Source of the DNA: Adenophora triphylla var. japonica
Taxonomy: Eukaryota; Streptophyta; Magnoliopsida; Asterales; Campanulaceae
NCBI GenBank assembly: GCA_022495995.1
Contig: JAFEMH010002505.1
Coordinates: 62,001-126,000, forward strand
Reading direction: 5' to 3'
DNA: 64,000 bases
Of this stretch, positions 10,661 to 21,445 are shown piece after piece; position 1 is the stretch's first letter; every line of letters starts with the position of its first letter. The position numbers were made by a program, and so were the translations under genes. Below the pieces are notes generated by a model. It was not told the DNA's origin, did not search any database, and worked only from the letters and a program-made list of their open reading frames with translations.

Positions 10661-10689
10661 ATTAATCATATCGGGAAGTTGAAAAAAAA

Positions 10690-12137
10690 GAAAGTTGGAT
10701 ATTGATAATATGTCTGAGCCGGTTCAAAATATTATTGGTAATTCCGGACTTTTGTACTTACTGAGTGGAGCGTATGACAACGTGGATAAGACGTTGGTTA
10801 ACGCTTTTGTTGAGCGATGGCACTTGAAAACTAATAGTTTCCATATGCTATTTAGGGAGATGACCATCAATCTATAGGATTTTTCTTGTCTTACGGGGCT
10901 TCCGGTCGTAGGTCAATCCTAGTTTGAGAGTCCCGGTTATTCTAGCCAGCTACCTCTTGATAAAGTCGTTTAGGTTTTGAGAGCCCAAAAAAAGTGGCTA
11001 ATGATGGAATACATGCCAAAGGTGCATTAGTTAATCTAGAATGGCTGAGAACAAAGTTCTCCCCTAATTTGTACTCATCGAACCCCCAAAAAGCTACCTG
11101 TGCTGCTAAGGATTTTCTGTTATATTTATTGGGGTGCACAATTTTCTCAGATAAAATCGGGACGTGTGTCAGTGCGAGCTACCTCGATTTATTTAGAGAC
11201 GAGGTGGCAATTGGGGATTATGCTTGGGGAGCCGGAGCGTTAGCTTATCTGTATCGGCAACTAGGAAAAGGATCGATGTGCAACTGTCATCAAATTTTCG
11301 GGTACTTAAATTTGTTGGAGGAATGGGTTTATGAGAGGTTCCCTACGTATAGGAACGGTTTCAACAACTCTTATCTACCCAATTTGCCGCTCACATTGAA
11401 GTGGCTACCACCGAGGGCTCAACCAGCGACAGTTGTTTCCGTGCAATTTAAGAGGCAACATATTGACATAAGCAAGTACACGGAGGTAAGTATTATTTAT
11501 TTAGTATTTTTCACATGTATTCTTGTTTTAAATGAAACTATATTAATATATTTTATGTTTCAATTTGTAGGTGATTTGGATGTCGTTTGAAGATATCCGT
11601 ACTCAATATCCCTTTCCTAAAGCCGCCCTATATCAAGTAGCCATAGTTGCCAGTAATGTCATTGATCCACATCTTCCTGATCAGGTCTTGAGATAGTTTA
11701 GGTTTGTCCAAACAATACCAAGCACTGCACTTGTACTAGGGATGACGAGAGAAGATAAGAAGTGTTTGATGGGATGGATCATGTTTGCCCAATCTTTCTT
11801 TTTCTGGAAGTCACATTGCCTCGATAAACGTTAGCTCCGAAAATGTAGAGTGACACAAGAGAGTGCAGATGATTATCTGCAATGGTACTCTACTTATTCT
11901 CATCCTATTGTGCACCCCATAGTTGAGAGGGCTCACGCTGTCAGGAGGACGACTGAAGTTGCTGCCCCAAATCCGTGGGATATGATCATGAATTTTCGGG
12001 ATGTGATGATACCTATTGTTGAAAGATGGACGGATGGATATCACTCGATTAGTGCACAAGAGACTATGGAAGTCATCTTTACAGCATTCGCGGCAACTCA
12101 AATCCCATCAACGCCATCAACATCTAGAAGACATTAG
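10690..12137 (+). pseudogene. Plant mobile domain (PMD, aminotransferase-like/MAIN family) gene, broken
   Basis: PMD proteins include MAIN and MAIL1 (meristem maintenance, gene and transposon silencing) and many transposon-carried relatives. The diagnostic segment is AFVERWHLKTNSFHMLFREMTINL (about 10802-10875), then a TAG stop, then DFSCLTGLPVVGQS in the same frame; family consensus is [23 protein letters not shown] followed by a GLPVDG motif. The frame reopens at 10994-11485 with the C-terminal PMD body (YLLGCTIFSDKIGTCVSASY, YAWGAGALAYLYRQL, LPLTLKWLPPRAQP). An intron with GTAAGT and TTGTAG borders (11487-11571) follows, then WMSFEDIRTQYPF. Further stops at about 11694 and 11833 break the last part (to 12137). 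At least three stops and a shift mean it is non-functional. It lies in the middle of MULE-1. Confidence 0.78.
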
Positions 12138-12698
12138 ATTTGTATTTTTTGGTATTTGTATTATGTCTCTGAAATAATGTATGAACAATTATTTTTAGTT
12201 TTGTATTGGGTGTTTGTAATGTTTGTACAACTCGATTAGTTTTGTATTATGTTATTGAAAAACTTATCAAGTTTGAACAATTTCTCATGTTTGCATTAAG
12301 TATTAAATAATAGTGCAGAGTAAGATTCGAAACAATGTTATGTGCCCAAATAATAGCCTAAAATATTTTTAAAAAAAATTGCCCAAGTAACCGAAAGTCA
12401 TATTTATTTTTGAAAAACTCATAAAAAAACAATTTAATTTACCCAAATCATAGCCTGAAATATTTAAACAAATTGGCCCAATTAACAAAGGTTCGGCCAG
12501 TACCGAACGAATTATTCAAAAAGTTTGGCCAGTACTGACCGATACCCCTTTTCTATTCGGCCAATACTGGCCGTAAGTCATATTAAGTGTGTTTTTTATT
12601 TTTTTTTGAAAAACTCATGAAAAAACAATGTTATGTAACCAAATCATAGCCACAAATATTTTTTAAAAAATTTGCCCAATTAACAAAGGTTCGGCCAG
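12138..12698. repeat. AT-rich PMD 3' flank with TTCGGCC..CCGAA palindromes
   Basis: No gene. The stretch contains spaced palindromes: GTTCGGCCAGTACCGAAC (12491-12508), a TTGGCCAGTACTGACCG copy (about 12523), CGGCCAATACTGGCCG (12558-12573) and half of another copy at the LTR border (12690-12698). Between them AAAAAACTCATGAAAAAACA-type spacers repeat at about 160-bp intervals. The array resumes after the solo LTR at 15097. Confidence 0.6.
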
Positions 12699-13099
12699 TT
12701 GAAACTACCCGAACCCGCATCTCGCACGAGTCGGGAGGTGTCGCTGCGTTTCGTTTGGAGGAGTCGCCACGCCGTTTTGATATAGCCCAAAACATTGAAA
12801 AAAGGCTTTGTTTAAAAAAGGTTGTTGTGTGATGAGATTTTGAGTTCGGAGGTCAGGTTACGCCTCGGGAAGAGAATAGCAAAGCTCACCCGAGTCGCCT
12901 CGTATACACGAGTCTTTCGATACCCCTCTTTCTTTAAAAGTTGTGTGTGTGTATGTGCTTTTAAAAATGCATGCTGAATATGATGTCTACATTGTATGCT
13001 ATGTATTGAAATAAATTGAAATAATTTTGGAAGGAGGCCTTACCAATGTTGGTTCGTGTCTATCTTCCGCTGGAGAATAGTGTTTGAGTGTGAATAGTG

Positions 13100-13460
13100 C
13101 TCCGGGGCGAACCAGGATTGCTTCGGGATGTACAGGTGTCTGTGGACAGAGCTTCAGCGTGCCTCGGGAGTGCTAGGTGTGTCCTCGAGTAGAGGTTCGG
13201 CGTGCCTCGGGATTGCTGGTTGTATTCGGACAAAGGTTTGGTGTGCCTCGGGATTGTTGGTTGTACTCAGGCAGAGGTTCGGCGTGCCTCGGGATGCCTT
13301 GGGATTGTCTGATATAGGTTCGGCTTGCTTCGAGATGCCTCGGGATTGTCCGGTAGGAATTTGAAATGCTTCGGGAGCACCTCGGGGTGGCTCGGGAGCA
13401 TCTCGAGAGCGCTCGGCAGGGCTTCAGAGCGCCTCGGGAGCGCTCGAAAGGCCCTGGAAG
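13100..13460 (+). repeat. CTCGGGA-rich degenerate tandem repeat in the solo LTR
   Basis: Repeats of GTGCCTCGGGATTG and GGTTCGGCGTGCCTCGGGAT at about 55-60 bp spacing, becoming shorter (about 15-20 bp) around GCCTCGGGAGCGCTCG near 13390-13450. GC-rich compared with the neighbourhood. Open frames here (13128-13929) are by-products of the repeat. Confidence 0.6.
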
Positions 13461-14009
13461 GAACCGAAAGGGATCGGGATTGCCTCGGAAGGACTTAGAG
13501 GAGAGCCTGAAGGCTGGGGGAGAGAGGAGAGAATGGAGGTGTGAAGAAAATGAGAGGGGGAGCGCTCTATTTATAGGACTTGAAAAACTGCAAAATGGTT
13601 CGCACGACTTGTTCTTGCAAAACCAAATTTTTGGTTTTCCCGAATTTAAGGAAATATTGTGGATTTTAAGAGGATTTTGTAATTATGATGTCTGGGTGCA
13701 AAAGAGTAGGTGCGGACCATTATGCAGGCTGACTATTTTTCGTAATTTCCAAAAAGTTCTTTTGTTTTATTTTATCCCGAAAGGGTCCTACCTTGGTTTG
13801 ATTGGTGGTTTTGGGGTTTTTGAAGGTTACGGGTCTTCGGGATCACGTTTGTGTGAGTCTCTGTATGTCGGATGGGGAGCGATCCAGATTGGGGTACTTA
13901 CAAAAGCCCCTCGGCGACGTCACTTATAAAGGAAGTGGGGTCATGGATAAGATAAGGGTCCCGATCAGGATCGCTTGTTGGGAGAGAGAAGGTGACCATG
14001 TTGGTCGGT

Positions 14010-14960
14010 TTGCGAGGACGTGGTGGTGTCCTGATGTGAGGTGGACGTGCGATGTCCTGATGTGAGGTGGACGTGTCGGTGTCCTGGGGTGATCGTTTAG
14101 GTCAGATAGCTGGACCCTTTTGACAGGATTCATATGTATCCTAAGTGGGAATCAAGCCTGACCGTTGTTCGTGTGTGATGTGAGTTTGTCGTGTATGAGG
14201 ACGTGATGGTGTCCTCTGACTGAGATTTTGTGAGGACGTGGTGGTGTCCCGTGATGTGATGTGACGTGACCGCTAAGGTCGACTGTGAGGATGTAGTGGT
14301 GTCCTGTGGTGTGATGTGACCGCTAAGGTTGACTGTGAGGATGTGGTGGTGTCCTAAGGTAACTACTTGGGTCGGCTGGCAGGACCCCTTTGACAGGATT
14401 CCTACGTATCTCAAATGGGAATCAAGCCTGATCGTAGTTCGGAAGATTTGGGAAAAGGTGTGTAATCTTACTAGAAGATGGGTAATCTTACGAAAAGATG
14501 TGTTTGTGGTGTCGGAGGACGTGGTGGTGTCCTGAGAGTGAAGTTGTGTCGTTATGAGGACGTGTGATGTCCTCTGACTGAGGTTGTGTCGTTATGAGGA
14601 CATGTGATGTCCTCTGACTAAGGTGGTGTCATGCATGAGGACGTGTGATGTCCTCTGATTGAGGTTGTGTCGTGCATAAGGACGTGTGATATCCTCTGAA
14701 TGAGGTTGTGTCGTGCATGAGGACGTGTGATTTCCTCTGACTGAGGTTGTGCCGTGCATGAGGACGTGTGATGTCCTCTGACTGACTGAGGTTGTGTCGT
14801 GCGTGAGGACGTGTGATGTCCTCTGACTGAGGTTGTGTCGTGCATGAGGACGTGTGATGTCCTCTGACTGAGGTTGTGTCATGCATGAGGACATGTGATA
14901 TCTTTTGACTGAGATTGTGTCATGCATGAGGACGTATGATGTCCTCTGACTGAGGTTTGG
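14010..14960 (+). repeat. GAGGACGTGTGATGTCCTCT minisatellite in the solo LTR
   Basis: About seven to eight near-identical units of 57-62 bp (GAGGACGTGTGATGTCCTCT then GACTGAGGTTGTGTCGTGCAT) fill 14555-14955. Upstream (14010-14350) looser copies carry GAGGACGTGGTGGTGTCCT. Each unit contains an imperfect palindrome AGGACGTGTGATGTCCT. Several antisense open frames here (for example 14592-14927) come from the repeat. Confidence 0.85.
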
Positions 14961-15096
14961 TTCAGGAGTATGAACCTGGTGTTTGAGACTTAGTTCAGGA
15001 GTATAAACTTAAATTGAGGTTTGGTTCAGGAGTATGAACCTGGTGTTTGAGACTTAGTTCAGGAGTATGAACTTAAGTTGAGGCTTGGTTCAAAAT

Positions 15097-15181
15097 TTCG
15101 GCCGGGTATGGCCGAACTTTTTCAAGTTTTTCGGCTGTGTGTGTCCGAACCTGAGTTGAATTTCGGCCACTACATGCCGAA
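15097..15181 (+). repeat. TTCGGCC..GGCCGAA palindromes after the solo LTR
   Basis: TTCGGCCGGGTATGGCCGAA (15097-15116, 7-bp arms), a looser TTCGGCTGTGTGTGTCCGAA (about 15130), and TTCGGCCACTACATGCCGAA (15162-15181, 6-bp arms). They continue the array interrupted at 12698. Confidence 0.75.
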
Positions 15182-15879
15182 ATTTTGCAACGAAAAAAAA
15201 AACAAAAGTTTAACACATTTATATGGTTAGAAAGTGAAGAAAACTTACATAGATATTCGATTGTAGATCCATTTTATCCATGTTCCTGTTGAATATCTTG
15301 AACAAATATCTATGTAATTTTATTTTATTTTGTTTGAGAAATGATAGGAGGAAAAGGGAGGTAGTAATTTTTTATGTAAAAATAAAATGAAGAGGGCGAT
15401 TTTTGAATTGATGTAATGGTGAAAAATGGGAGAAGGTAGGGAAGATGAAAAATTGATGAGGGGGTAGATTTGAGTTAATGTTACGGGTGTGTATAACAAT
15501 GAAGGTATATTTTGGTTTGAATGTTACGGATGTATATAACATTGGGTAATAGGTGTATGAATTTCGGGGTAGTAGAGTCATTTATTCGATGACATAATTG
15601 AAGTTTGGAACTTACAGGTTTACTCAACAATTTTATGGGCCTAAATAACAATTCTCAGCTGAAAAATACTTCTAAAATTATTATTCACCCCGCAAAATTC
15701 CTAAATACTCCCACACTATTAACTTTTTTAAAACAGTTAGGATTTGTAGGAATATTTTCTTTCCTAAATCCGAGCCATTATGGGATTTTTTCCTGAAATA
15801 ATTTCTTTTTTAAATAATAAATTCCAAAATAACTCACCTTTAAAATTATTTTTCAAAATGACCAGATTTTTGGAAATTG

Positions 15880-16067
15880 CTACTTGATGTAGCGAGTTTA
15901 AAAATATATCCATTGAAACTCGCTACACCAGTAGCGAGTTTAGTAATTAAAATTAATTGTCATGGATTAGGGAATTGGCGTAATTAAAACTAACTGTCAT
16001 TAACAAACTCGCTAAACAATGTAGCTAATTTACTCGTACAAGCAACTCGCTACATGATATATCGAGT
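15880..16067 (+). repeat. Left TIR palindromes of MULE-2
   Basis: A perfect palindrome AAACTCGCTAC/GTAGCGAGTTT with a 4-nt centre lies at 15916-15941. A short version GCTAC..GTAGC lies near 15889, and two decayed copies near 15996-16022 and 16041-16067 (CAACTCGCTACATGATATAT..). The right TIR has matching copies at 23218-23369. Confidence 0.85.
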
Positions 16068-16766
16068 TTTAAAAAAATCAGATTACCCTTCTGCCGGGTT
16101 ACATACTGTGAAACACAACTCAAAAAAACCTAAGTGTCGAGTAGAAGGGAGAAAAATGAGAAGTATTGTCATTGCCATCTTCACAAATCCAAACTTTTCA
16201 TCCTTGAATTTCGTCATTGTAAGTGCAACATACAAGATTTTCCTTCTTCATTGTGTGATGATTTTGCTTTTATTTGGGTAATTGTTTTATTGAAAATTAG
16301 GATTATTCAAAAATAGGGTAGTTGAAATTGAGAAAATTTTGGGATTTTAAACTCAATTTGTGGCCTATTTTAATCACTTGGCTAATTGTATTTTCGATGT
16401 GTGAGAATATATTGAAATCATTAGGATTTTTTTTCTTGAATATTAGTGTTGTTATTGAAATAGACTAAAATTGACATTTTGAACTCAATTGTCGGTAAAG
16501 TGATATAATTTGGTTGATTGTGTTATGATATATGTGTGAAAATATATTGACATTGTTGTGCTTTTTTTGCTTGAAAAAATAAGAGTTTTGGAAGTAATAT
16601 GTTAGCATATTTGTTATTTCATTTAGAAGTATTTGTTATAGATATTTCAAAGTCTCTATGTTAATAAATGTATGTGCTTTATGTATTCATTTGATTTTGA
16701 AATGGGATTTCTTTTGTTGAAACAGATGAATACCTTCATTGATCTTAGGTCTTTCGATAACTCTAT

Positions 16767-17130
16767 TTGACTTCACATGAGAACCACAGAGCTCGTTATA
16801 TTTGGGCTGCACAGCAGGTTGCTAGTACGCTTTCATTTCATCGTTGTGCCTACTTGTCGGATAGACTAGCTTCGAGGATACTCTCGAGGTTAGGCGAGAG
16901 TGGCTTTTTGGGTGTACATTATATTGGAGAATTCAGTATGATTACGGGTTGCTGGAGGCATTGATTGAGAGATGGCATCCGGATACCCATTCATTCCATC
17001 TCCCGGTTGGTGAGAAGACCATTACCCTATAAGATATCGGTATGATTTTCGGGTTGCCGATTGATGGGGATGTTGTTACTGATGCTGACATCCAACCAAT
17101 TCCAGACTGGTGGGTATTATGAGAACCCTT
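16767..17130 (+). pseudogene. Plant mobile domain gene fragment in MULE-2
   Basis: 16767-16961 reads CAYLSDRLASRILSRLGESG and GFLGVHYIGE, the start of the PMD region. From about 16940 another frame reads YGLLEALIERWHPDTHSFHL then PVGEKTITL, a stop, and DIGMIFGLPIDGDVVTD, which matches the PMD consensus ([33 protein letters not shown]). It ends near IPDWWVL followed by a stop. The rest of the domain is absent. The break between the two frames at about 16940 could be a frameshift. A sister of the PMD gene in MULE-1 but clearly divergent from it. Confidence 0.75.
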
Positions 17131-17244
17131 GTACTTGATCACTTCTCAATAGCCAAACTTTTTTCCACTCACACGAACATAAAAATTGCCTGGAAAATTT
17201 TTCAATAGACATTCTATTACTCATTTATGAGTTGTGCTCTTTTT

Positions 17245-18064
17245 TTACCCTGAACCGGCGATTGATTCTAATATGGTATTTTTTTTAATATCAAATTTCG
17301 CCTCGTTCTTGTCAGAAAAGTGTATCCCTTTAGCGATTTCATCTTTCTCTAGATCCCAAACTGGAAAACTGGGTTGATTATGATAATTAATGAAGCCTTC
17401 TTCTTCTCGAGCAATATCACCAATATTACTGTAAAAATGATAATCTGCTCTCTCATACCTTCGATTTTCCGGCAATTCATAATGAACCAAATGTGTTTCC
17501 ACGTCATCATCAATCGGTCCATCATCACCCTGTCCCAAATCTACATCGAAATCACTACTACCCTCCTGATATTCATCATCAACACCGTCTAGCATTGTAT
17601 TTACATATGTGTCTTCTTCTTCATCATCTTCTTCTTCTTCTTCTTCTTCTTCTTCTTCTTCTTCTTCATAATCTACATCATCTTCAGAATTATCATCATC
17701 AACTGGATCATTTGGGCATGCCATGTTACCATAATTTGGAGTTTTAGTTGATACAAGTGTTTGTGTACTTGGACCAACCCCTGGATCACGGTTACAACTT
17801 GGTGAATATCCATAAAAGTTCTCTATGTGCAGTGTTTCAAACTCTGGTTTCAAACTCTGGATAACGTCGATTTTCAATCAATTTTACGACCACATACAGC
17901 TAAAAAGTACTCATCCCCCAAATTTAGCAAAAACATCGAACATTATATCTATACCCGCATCATATTCAATACGAAAAGTAAAGTACTCACCAATCTCGCT
18001 TTCAAAAGAATGATAATATATATAAATAACTTCCAAATCATATTGTGTCCGATCTACGTCCATC
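17245..18064 (-). pseudogene. MULE transposase N-terminal region
   Basis: From a methionine at about 18064 the minus strand reads MDVDRTQYDLEVIYIYYHSF, a leader like the N-terminus of plant MULE transposases, and is then broken by stops. The frame 17245-17877 continues with a long acidic region (a Glu/Asp run coded by a GAA/TTC repeat at 17616-17680) and ends in FPVWDLEKDEIAKGIHFSDK followed by NEAKFDIKKNTI, which resembles the MuDR-type DNA-binding module (..GM.F.S.EE...A...Y.I). The catalytic DDE region and SWIM zinc finger do not follow: the next bases are the PMD fragment on the opposite strand. Confidence 0.65.
17616..17680. repeat. (TTC)n/(GAA)n microsatellite
   Basis: A run of CTTCTTCTT triplets; on the minus strand it encodes the Glu-rich part of the transposase N-terminal frame. 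Confidence 0.85.
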
Positions 18065-19197
18065 TTTTTATATAACTTATCAATCTATTCATTGTATCTC
18101 CATCTACAATTAGCCCTAATTGCACATTTTGACCCTTTTTGAAAAAAAAAAAAAGACTATCAAATGGTTGTTAATCATCACCTTCCCAATAGCACATGAA
18201 AATGAGTGAACCCCCGTTAATCTTTAACCCTACATTACCAAATCAAAGTGTTAAAATCTACATAACAAAACCCTAATTTTAACATTTATATCTATAATGT
18301 ACTAAAACACAATAAAAAACCTTTAATTTATATAATTAAACACATGGCCGGTCCTGTGAACTTTGTGGCCCTAGGCCAATTATTTGGTCGAGGCCCTTTA
18401 ATATATTTTCCAATAGACAGCGCTGTAGTTTTAAGTATTCTAAAATATTTAGATTTGCAACATAATGTGACCAATGAAAAAAAAATACAATATGGATAAA
18501 GTTATTTTTATTTATTAAAACAAAAAACAACAATTTCGAGATAAGTTTTATTTAAAAATGAACATTCATCAAATTTGATTTTTTTTTTGTACATTCTTTT
18601 TAAGATTGAAGGAGAAAAAAAACTTTAAAGAACAAAAAGGCATAAAAGCAAAAGAGAGAATAACGATCTGTTTAAATATTTTTGTAAATTCATTTTGAAA
18701 TGGATAGAGTGACTTTAAGGAAGAAAAAGGCAGAAAGCGGGAGAAAATAAAAATTTGTTTATGAGATTAAAGATTGAGAACATGAAGAAAATGGAAAGAG
18801 ATAATAAAAATTTGTTTAACAAATTAAAAACATGAAGAAAATGGAAAGAGAGTAATAGAATGAAAGAAAAAGGAAAGAGAATAATGAAAATCTGTTTAAG
18901 AAATTAAGAACCATGAAGAAAAAAGAGAGAAATAAAAAAGGCAGGAGAAAATAAAATTTTGTTTTAAACAAATGAAGAAAAAAGAAGAAAAAAGAGAGAA
19001 ATAAAAAGCTATACGCTGGCGTCATGACTCGAACATGGGCTACTGGCCTGCATGCATAGGACATTTAAGGTGTGCTTCTGCCACTGGAACAAAGAACATT
19101 TTGTGTTTATAGCTAGAGTCATCTATAATACAATAGAGGGAGCAAAAAACTGCCTCTTAGCTATACATAAAGAGGGGTCAAGATTGAAAGTTGAAAA

Positions 19198-19851
19198 ATG
19201 GATTCAAGGGCTGAGATTGTTCATCACACGGCAGTTACACATCTCCATTCTATTCTTCTCGGTCAACCGCTCCACTCCTTACTCTCCCCACCGTGCACCG
19301 CCACATCTCTTCTCCCACTCCCTCATTCAAGCCCGCCGGAACACCTTCAGCTCCTTCCCTCTCTTCAATTCCCGGCAAGAAATCGAAGTACTCCAACAGT
19401 TACACGTTAAACCCACCTTATACCTTCTCTGTTTTGCCTTTAATTTCAATTCCTTCTTCCGATTTAGCCTGTCCCCGACAAAATTAAGACCACGGCGGTG
19501 CTGGAGGTGTAGCGGCGGCGGAGGTCGCAGGCAAGAATCTCAAGAACCCTTTTGTGTTGATTGGGTTTTGCCAATTTCCAGGTATTTCTTCTCTCTTTGT
19601 CTAATAGATTATTTTGTTGGGTGTTTTTGTTCTTTTAATTATTGAATTGGGGTTTAGGGCTTTAGTTGTTTCCTGTAATTTGTTTGGATAATGAAGTCAA
19701 TGATGTAATTGACTCTGAGAAATTTGAATGTGATATGGGTTCGGAAGAAATGGTGAAGGGAAGTGGTAATCTGAGGGTTACTGATGGGGAAGCTGAAGAT
19801 TTGAGTGATCATTCATGCTTTTGCAGACTGTTACTGAGAGAACCACATTGA
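19198..19851 (+). pseudogene. Captured 5' exon region of an unrecognised gene
   Basis: A Ser/Pro-rich, GC-richer block (19198-19582) with a possible donor TTCCAG|GTATTT looks like a first exon with an organelle-targeting-like start (MHRHISSPTPSFKPAGTPSA in one frame, MDSRAEIVHHTAVTH in another). The frame is disrupted, so I cannot say which reading was original. At 19666-19851 an acidic frame (DNEVNDVIDSEKFECDMGSE) may be a second exon. I do not recognise the gene. Confidence 0.35.
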
Positions 19852-20065
19852 CATTTCAAAATTATTTAGTTTCGAATTTGTGAGAGTTTAAGATTCGATT
19901 ATTTGAATGTTGGATGTTGCTTAGTGGTAGTTTTCTGTGAGGGGGGGTTGATTTGGAGTAAATGTGAGGGATGATACACTTCAATATCATATTTTCGTTA
20001 AATCAATCTGAGTTCCAAGTCTGCTGGTTGTGTTTGATAGTGAATTTCGTGTGAATTTGATTGAT

Positions 20066-20110
20066 AGTAAATGTGAACTTGGCTTGAACAATTTTTCCAT
20101 CAATTTGGGC
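20066..20110 (-). pseudogene. Captured exon fragment of an SR45/RNPS1-like gene
   Basis: After an acceptor TTTTATTGCAG the minus strand reads AQIDGKIVQAKFTFT. This resembles the end of the RNA-recognition motif of SR45/RNPS1 proteins (..DGAQIDGKVVKATFTL). The fragment is short (about 15 codons), so the assignment is tentative. The intron-like bases on both sides show that genomic DNA, and not cDNA, was captured. Confidence 0.45.
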
Positions 20111-20475
20111 CTGCAATAAAACAGTTAAGAACATGAAGTCAACATGGAAAATGGCCTTAACGGAAATTGTAGATGAAGCGTGATCCAAATCTATAATACA
20201 ATACAGTTTGTTTGGTTATTGCTTATGTATGCAGTTTAATTGTTTTTGAATTGGGTTGAGTCTTTGAGACTTTATATGATTTGATTTTTCTGTTTAGAGA
20301 GGGAAAATTGTTCATCCTTTGGCACAGTATAGTAATTCTGTTCTAACGTATTTATTTAACTCAAAATTTTATTATCACCCAGCATGTCGTTTCTATTCAC
20401 TTTGATGAATTAACTCATGATTAACAATGATATTGCTCCTGAAGAACGACTGATTAGAAGAGTTATAAAACTCAC

Positions 20476-20595
20476 AGCAACTGGTACTTCAACCCTCAGC
20501 AAGGGTACCTTTGGGAAGACAACGGACCCCTCAGCAATAGAATATACCTCAACATCAGAGCAATCAAGTCCTGTAAGATAGTCATAGAATCCATC
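20476..20595 (-). pseudogene. Captured exon of nicotinate phosphoribosyltransferase
   Basis: A clean 120-bp exon with an AG acceptor (after TGACTTCAG at its upstream side) and a GTGAGT donor. It encodes 40 residues, [20 protein letters not shown] and [20 protein letters not shown], which match the conserved region of plant NAPRT ([38 protein letters not shown]). NAPRT joins nicotinate to PRPP in NAD salvage. No other NAPRT exon is evident, so this is a Helitron-captured fragment that still looks undamaged. Confidence 0.8.
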
Positions 20596-20699
20596 CTGAA
20601 GTCACCACAAGAAATTGATTATTAAACCACTTACTTATGAAGTCATGGAGGATATAGTGAATATCAATGGTAGCATTATAGTAGTATTAGAGCAAATTT

Positions 20700-20836
20700 G
20701 AATCTTTTTTTTAGAATTTTGGAACGGAGGGAGTATTTTTTTAGAATCTTTTTTTTAGAATTTTGGAACGGAGGGAGTATTTTTTTAGAATCTTTTTTTT
20801 TAGAATTTTGGAACGGAGGGAGTATTTTTTAGTACC
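20700..20836. repeat. Three tandem copies of a Stowaway-like terminus
   Basis: The unit TTTTTTTAGAATTTTGGAAC followed by GGAGGGAGTA occurs three times at about 50-bp spacing (ends at about 20733, 20780 and 20825). Each ends in the Stowaway-like GGAACGGAGGGAGTA. No matching left terminus is seen nearby, so a MITE end was multiplied by local tandem duplication. Confidence 0.8.
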
Positions 20837-21445
20837 AAGTTTCTTCAAGTGCCAAGATGGCAACATTCATCACATTCAAGAGGCCATAAACCAAGAAACA
20901 TGTAAGCATTAATTGTTCTATCCCCAGAAACATGTATCCTGAAGTTTACTACTAGAGAAGTTTATGCAATAGGAGAAAAGTCTGAGGATAACTTATCCTT
21001 AACATAGCATTGACTGGACTATTATTCCTACTTCATGTTCTATTTGTACACACCAAGTTATCAAAAGGGTGTCCTTCAACTGTGTTACCCTTACAGGTAG
21101 CAGTACTAAAGTTGCAAATAAGTTAGAACTTTCGATTTAATTTCTTATTACCCATCTATTCCTCATTTATGTGTACATGGTTAACTTCAACATCTATTAC
21201 CGTTGTTTTTTTCTTATTGCCAATATATCCAGTTATTCAGTTTGTTTATCTCTCTGCATGGTTATTTATTTGTTTTTGTTTTTTCATCCAATTATTTTGT
21301 TTGTTTTAAGCACTGGTACGTACGGTTATTGTTACTCGGTAACTTGAAACCATAGGAAAAGGAGGAATGTAGTACAGATTAAGGGATGTAGTATATATAT
21401 ATTGTGTACATACAACATTAGGGTATTGTGGGAATGTCCGATATT

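Larger units (their letters stand above)
12699..15084 (+). mobile_element. Ogre/Tat-type solo LTR with internal minisatellites
   Basis: It opens with TGAAACTACCCGAACC and then GTGTCGCTGCGTTTCGTTTG and GAGGAGTCGCCACGCC, a signature seen at the start of Ogre-like Ty3 LTRs. Later come a TATA-like CTATTTATAG (about 13567) and two copies of the GACAGGATTCCTACGTATCT..GGAATCAAGCC downstream signature (14123-14160, 14388-14430). No internal retrotransposon region follows. The insert splits the TTCGGCC palindrome array of MULE-1. Ends are approximate; flanks CCAGT and AAATT do not match, so the target duplication is lost or the right border is misplaced. Confidence 0.6.
5665..15656. mobile_element. 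MULE-1, 10-kb Mutator-like element carrying a plant mobile domain gene
   Basis: The left end GAGAATTGTCATAAGGC (5665) and the complement of the right end GAGAATTGTTATTTAGGC (15656) are inverted repeats of about 50 bp, continuing through TAAAATTGTTGAGTAAA. The 9-bp flanks AGTTGAAAA (5656-5664) and AGCTGAAAA (15657-15665) differ at one base, as expected for a somewhat aged Mutator-type target duplication. Contents: a palindromic element (5964-9862), a broken PMD gene (10690-12137), arrays of short TTCGGCC..GGCCGAA palindromes, and an Ogre-like solo LTR (12699-15084). No MULE transposase catalytic domain is visible. The element sits about 95 bp upstream of the PIG-W start codon. Confidence 0.75.

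Noticed and set aside
13366..13929. 187-codon plus-strand frame in the GC-rich repeat
   Set aside because: It runs through the CTCGGGA repeat and LTR promoter region; composition is that of the repeat.
14592..14927. Several overlapping antisense frames with HDTTSVRGHHTSS repeats
   Set aside because: They are produced by the 57-62 bp minisatellite in the solo LTR, with no codon preference or known domain.
14555..14955. Regular repeats that could suggest a CRISPR array
   Set aside because: Spacers are also repeated, the host is a plant nuclear genome and the units are a plain minisatellite.
18816..19064. Phe/Leu-rich minus-strand frame
   Set aside because: It is the complement of an A/G-rich low-complexity block in the hAT element.
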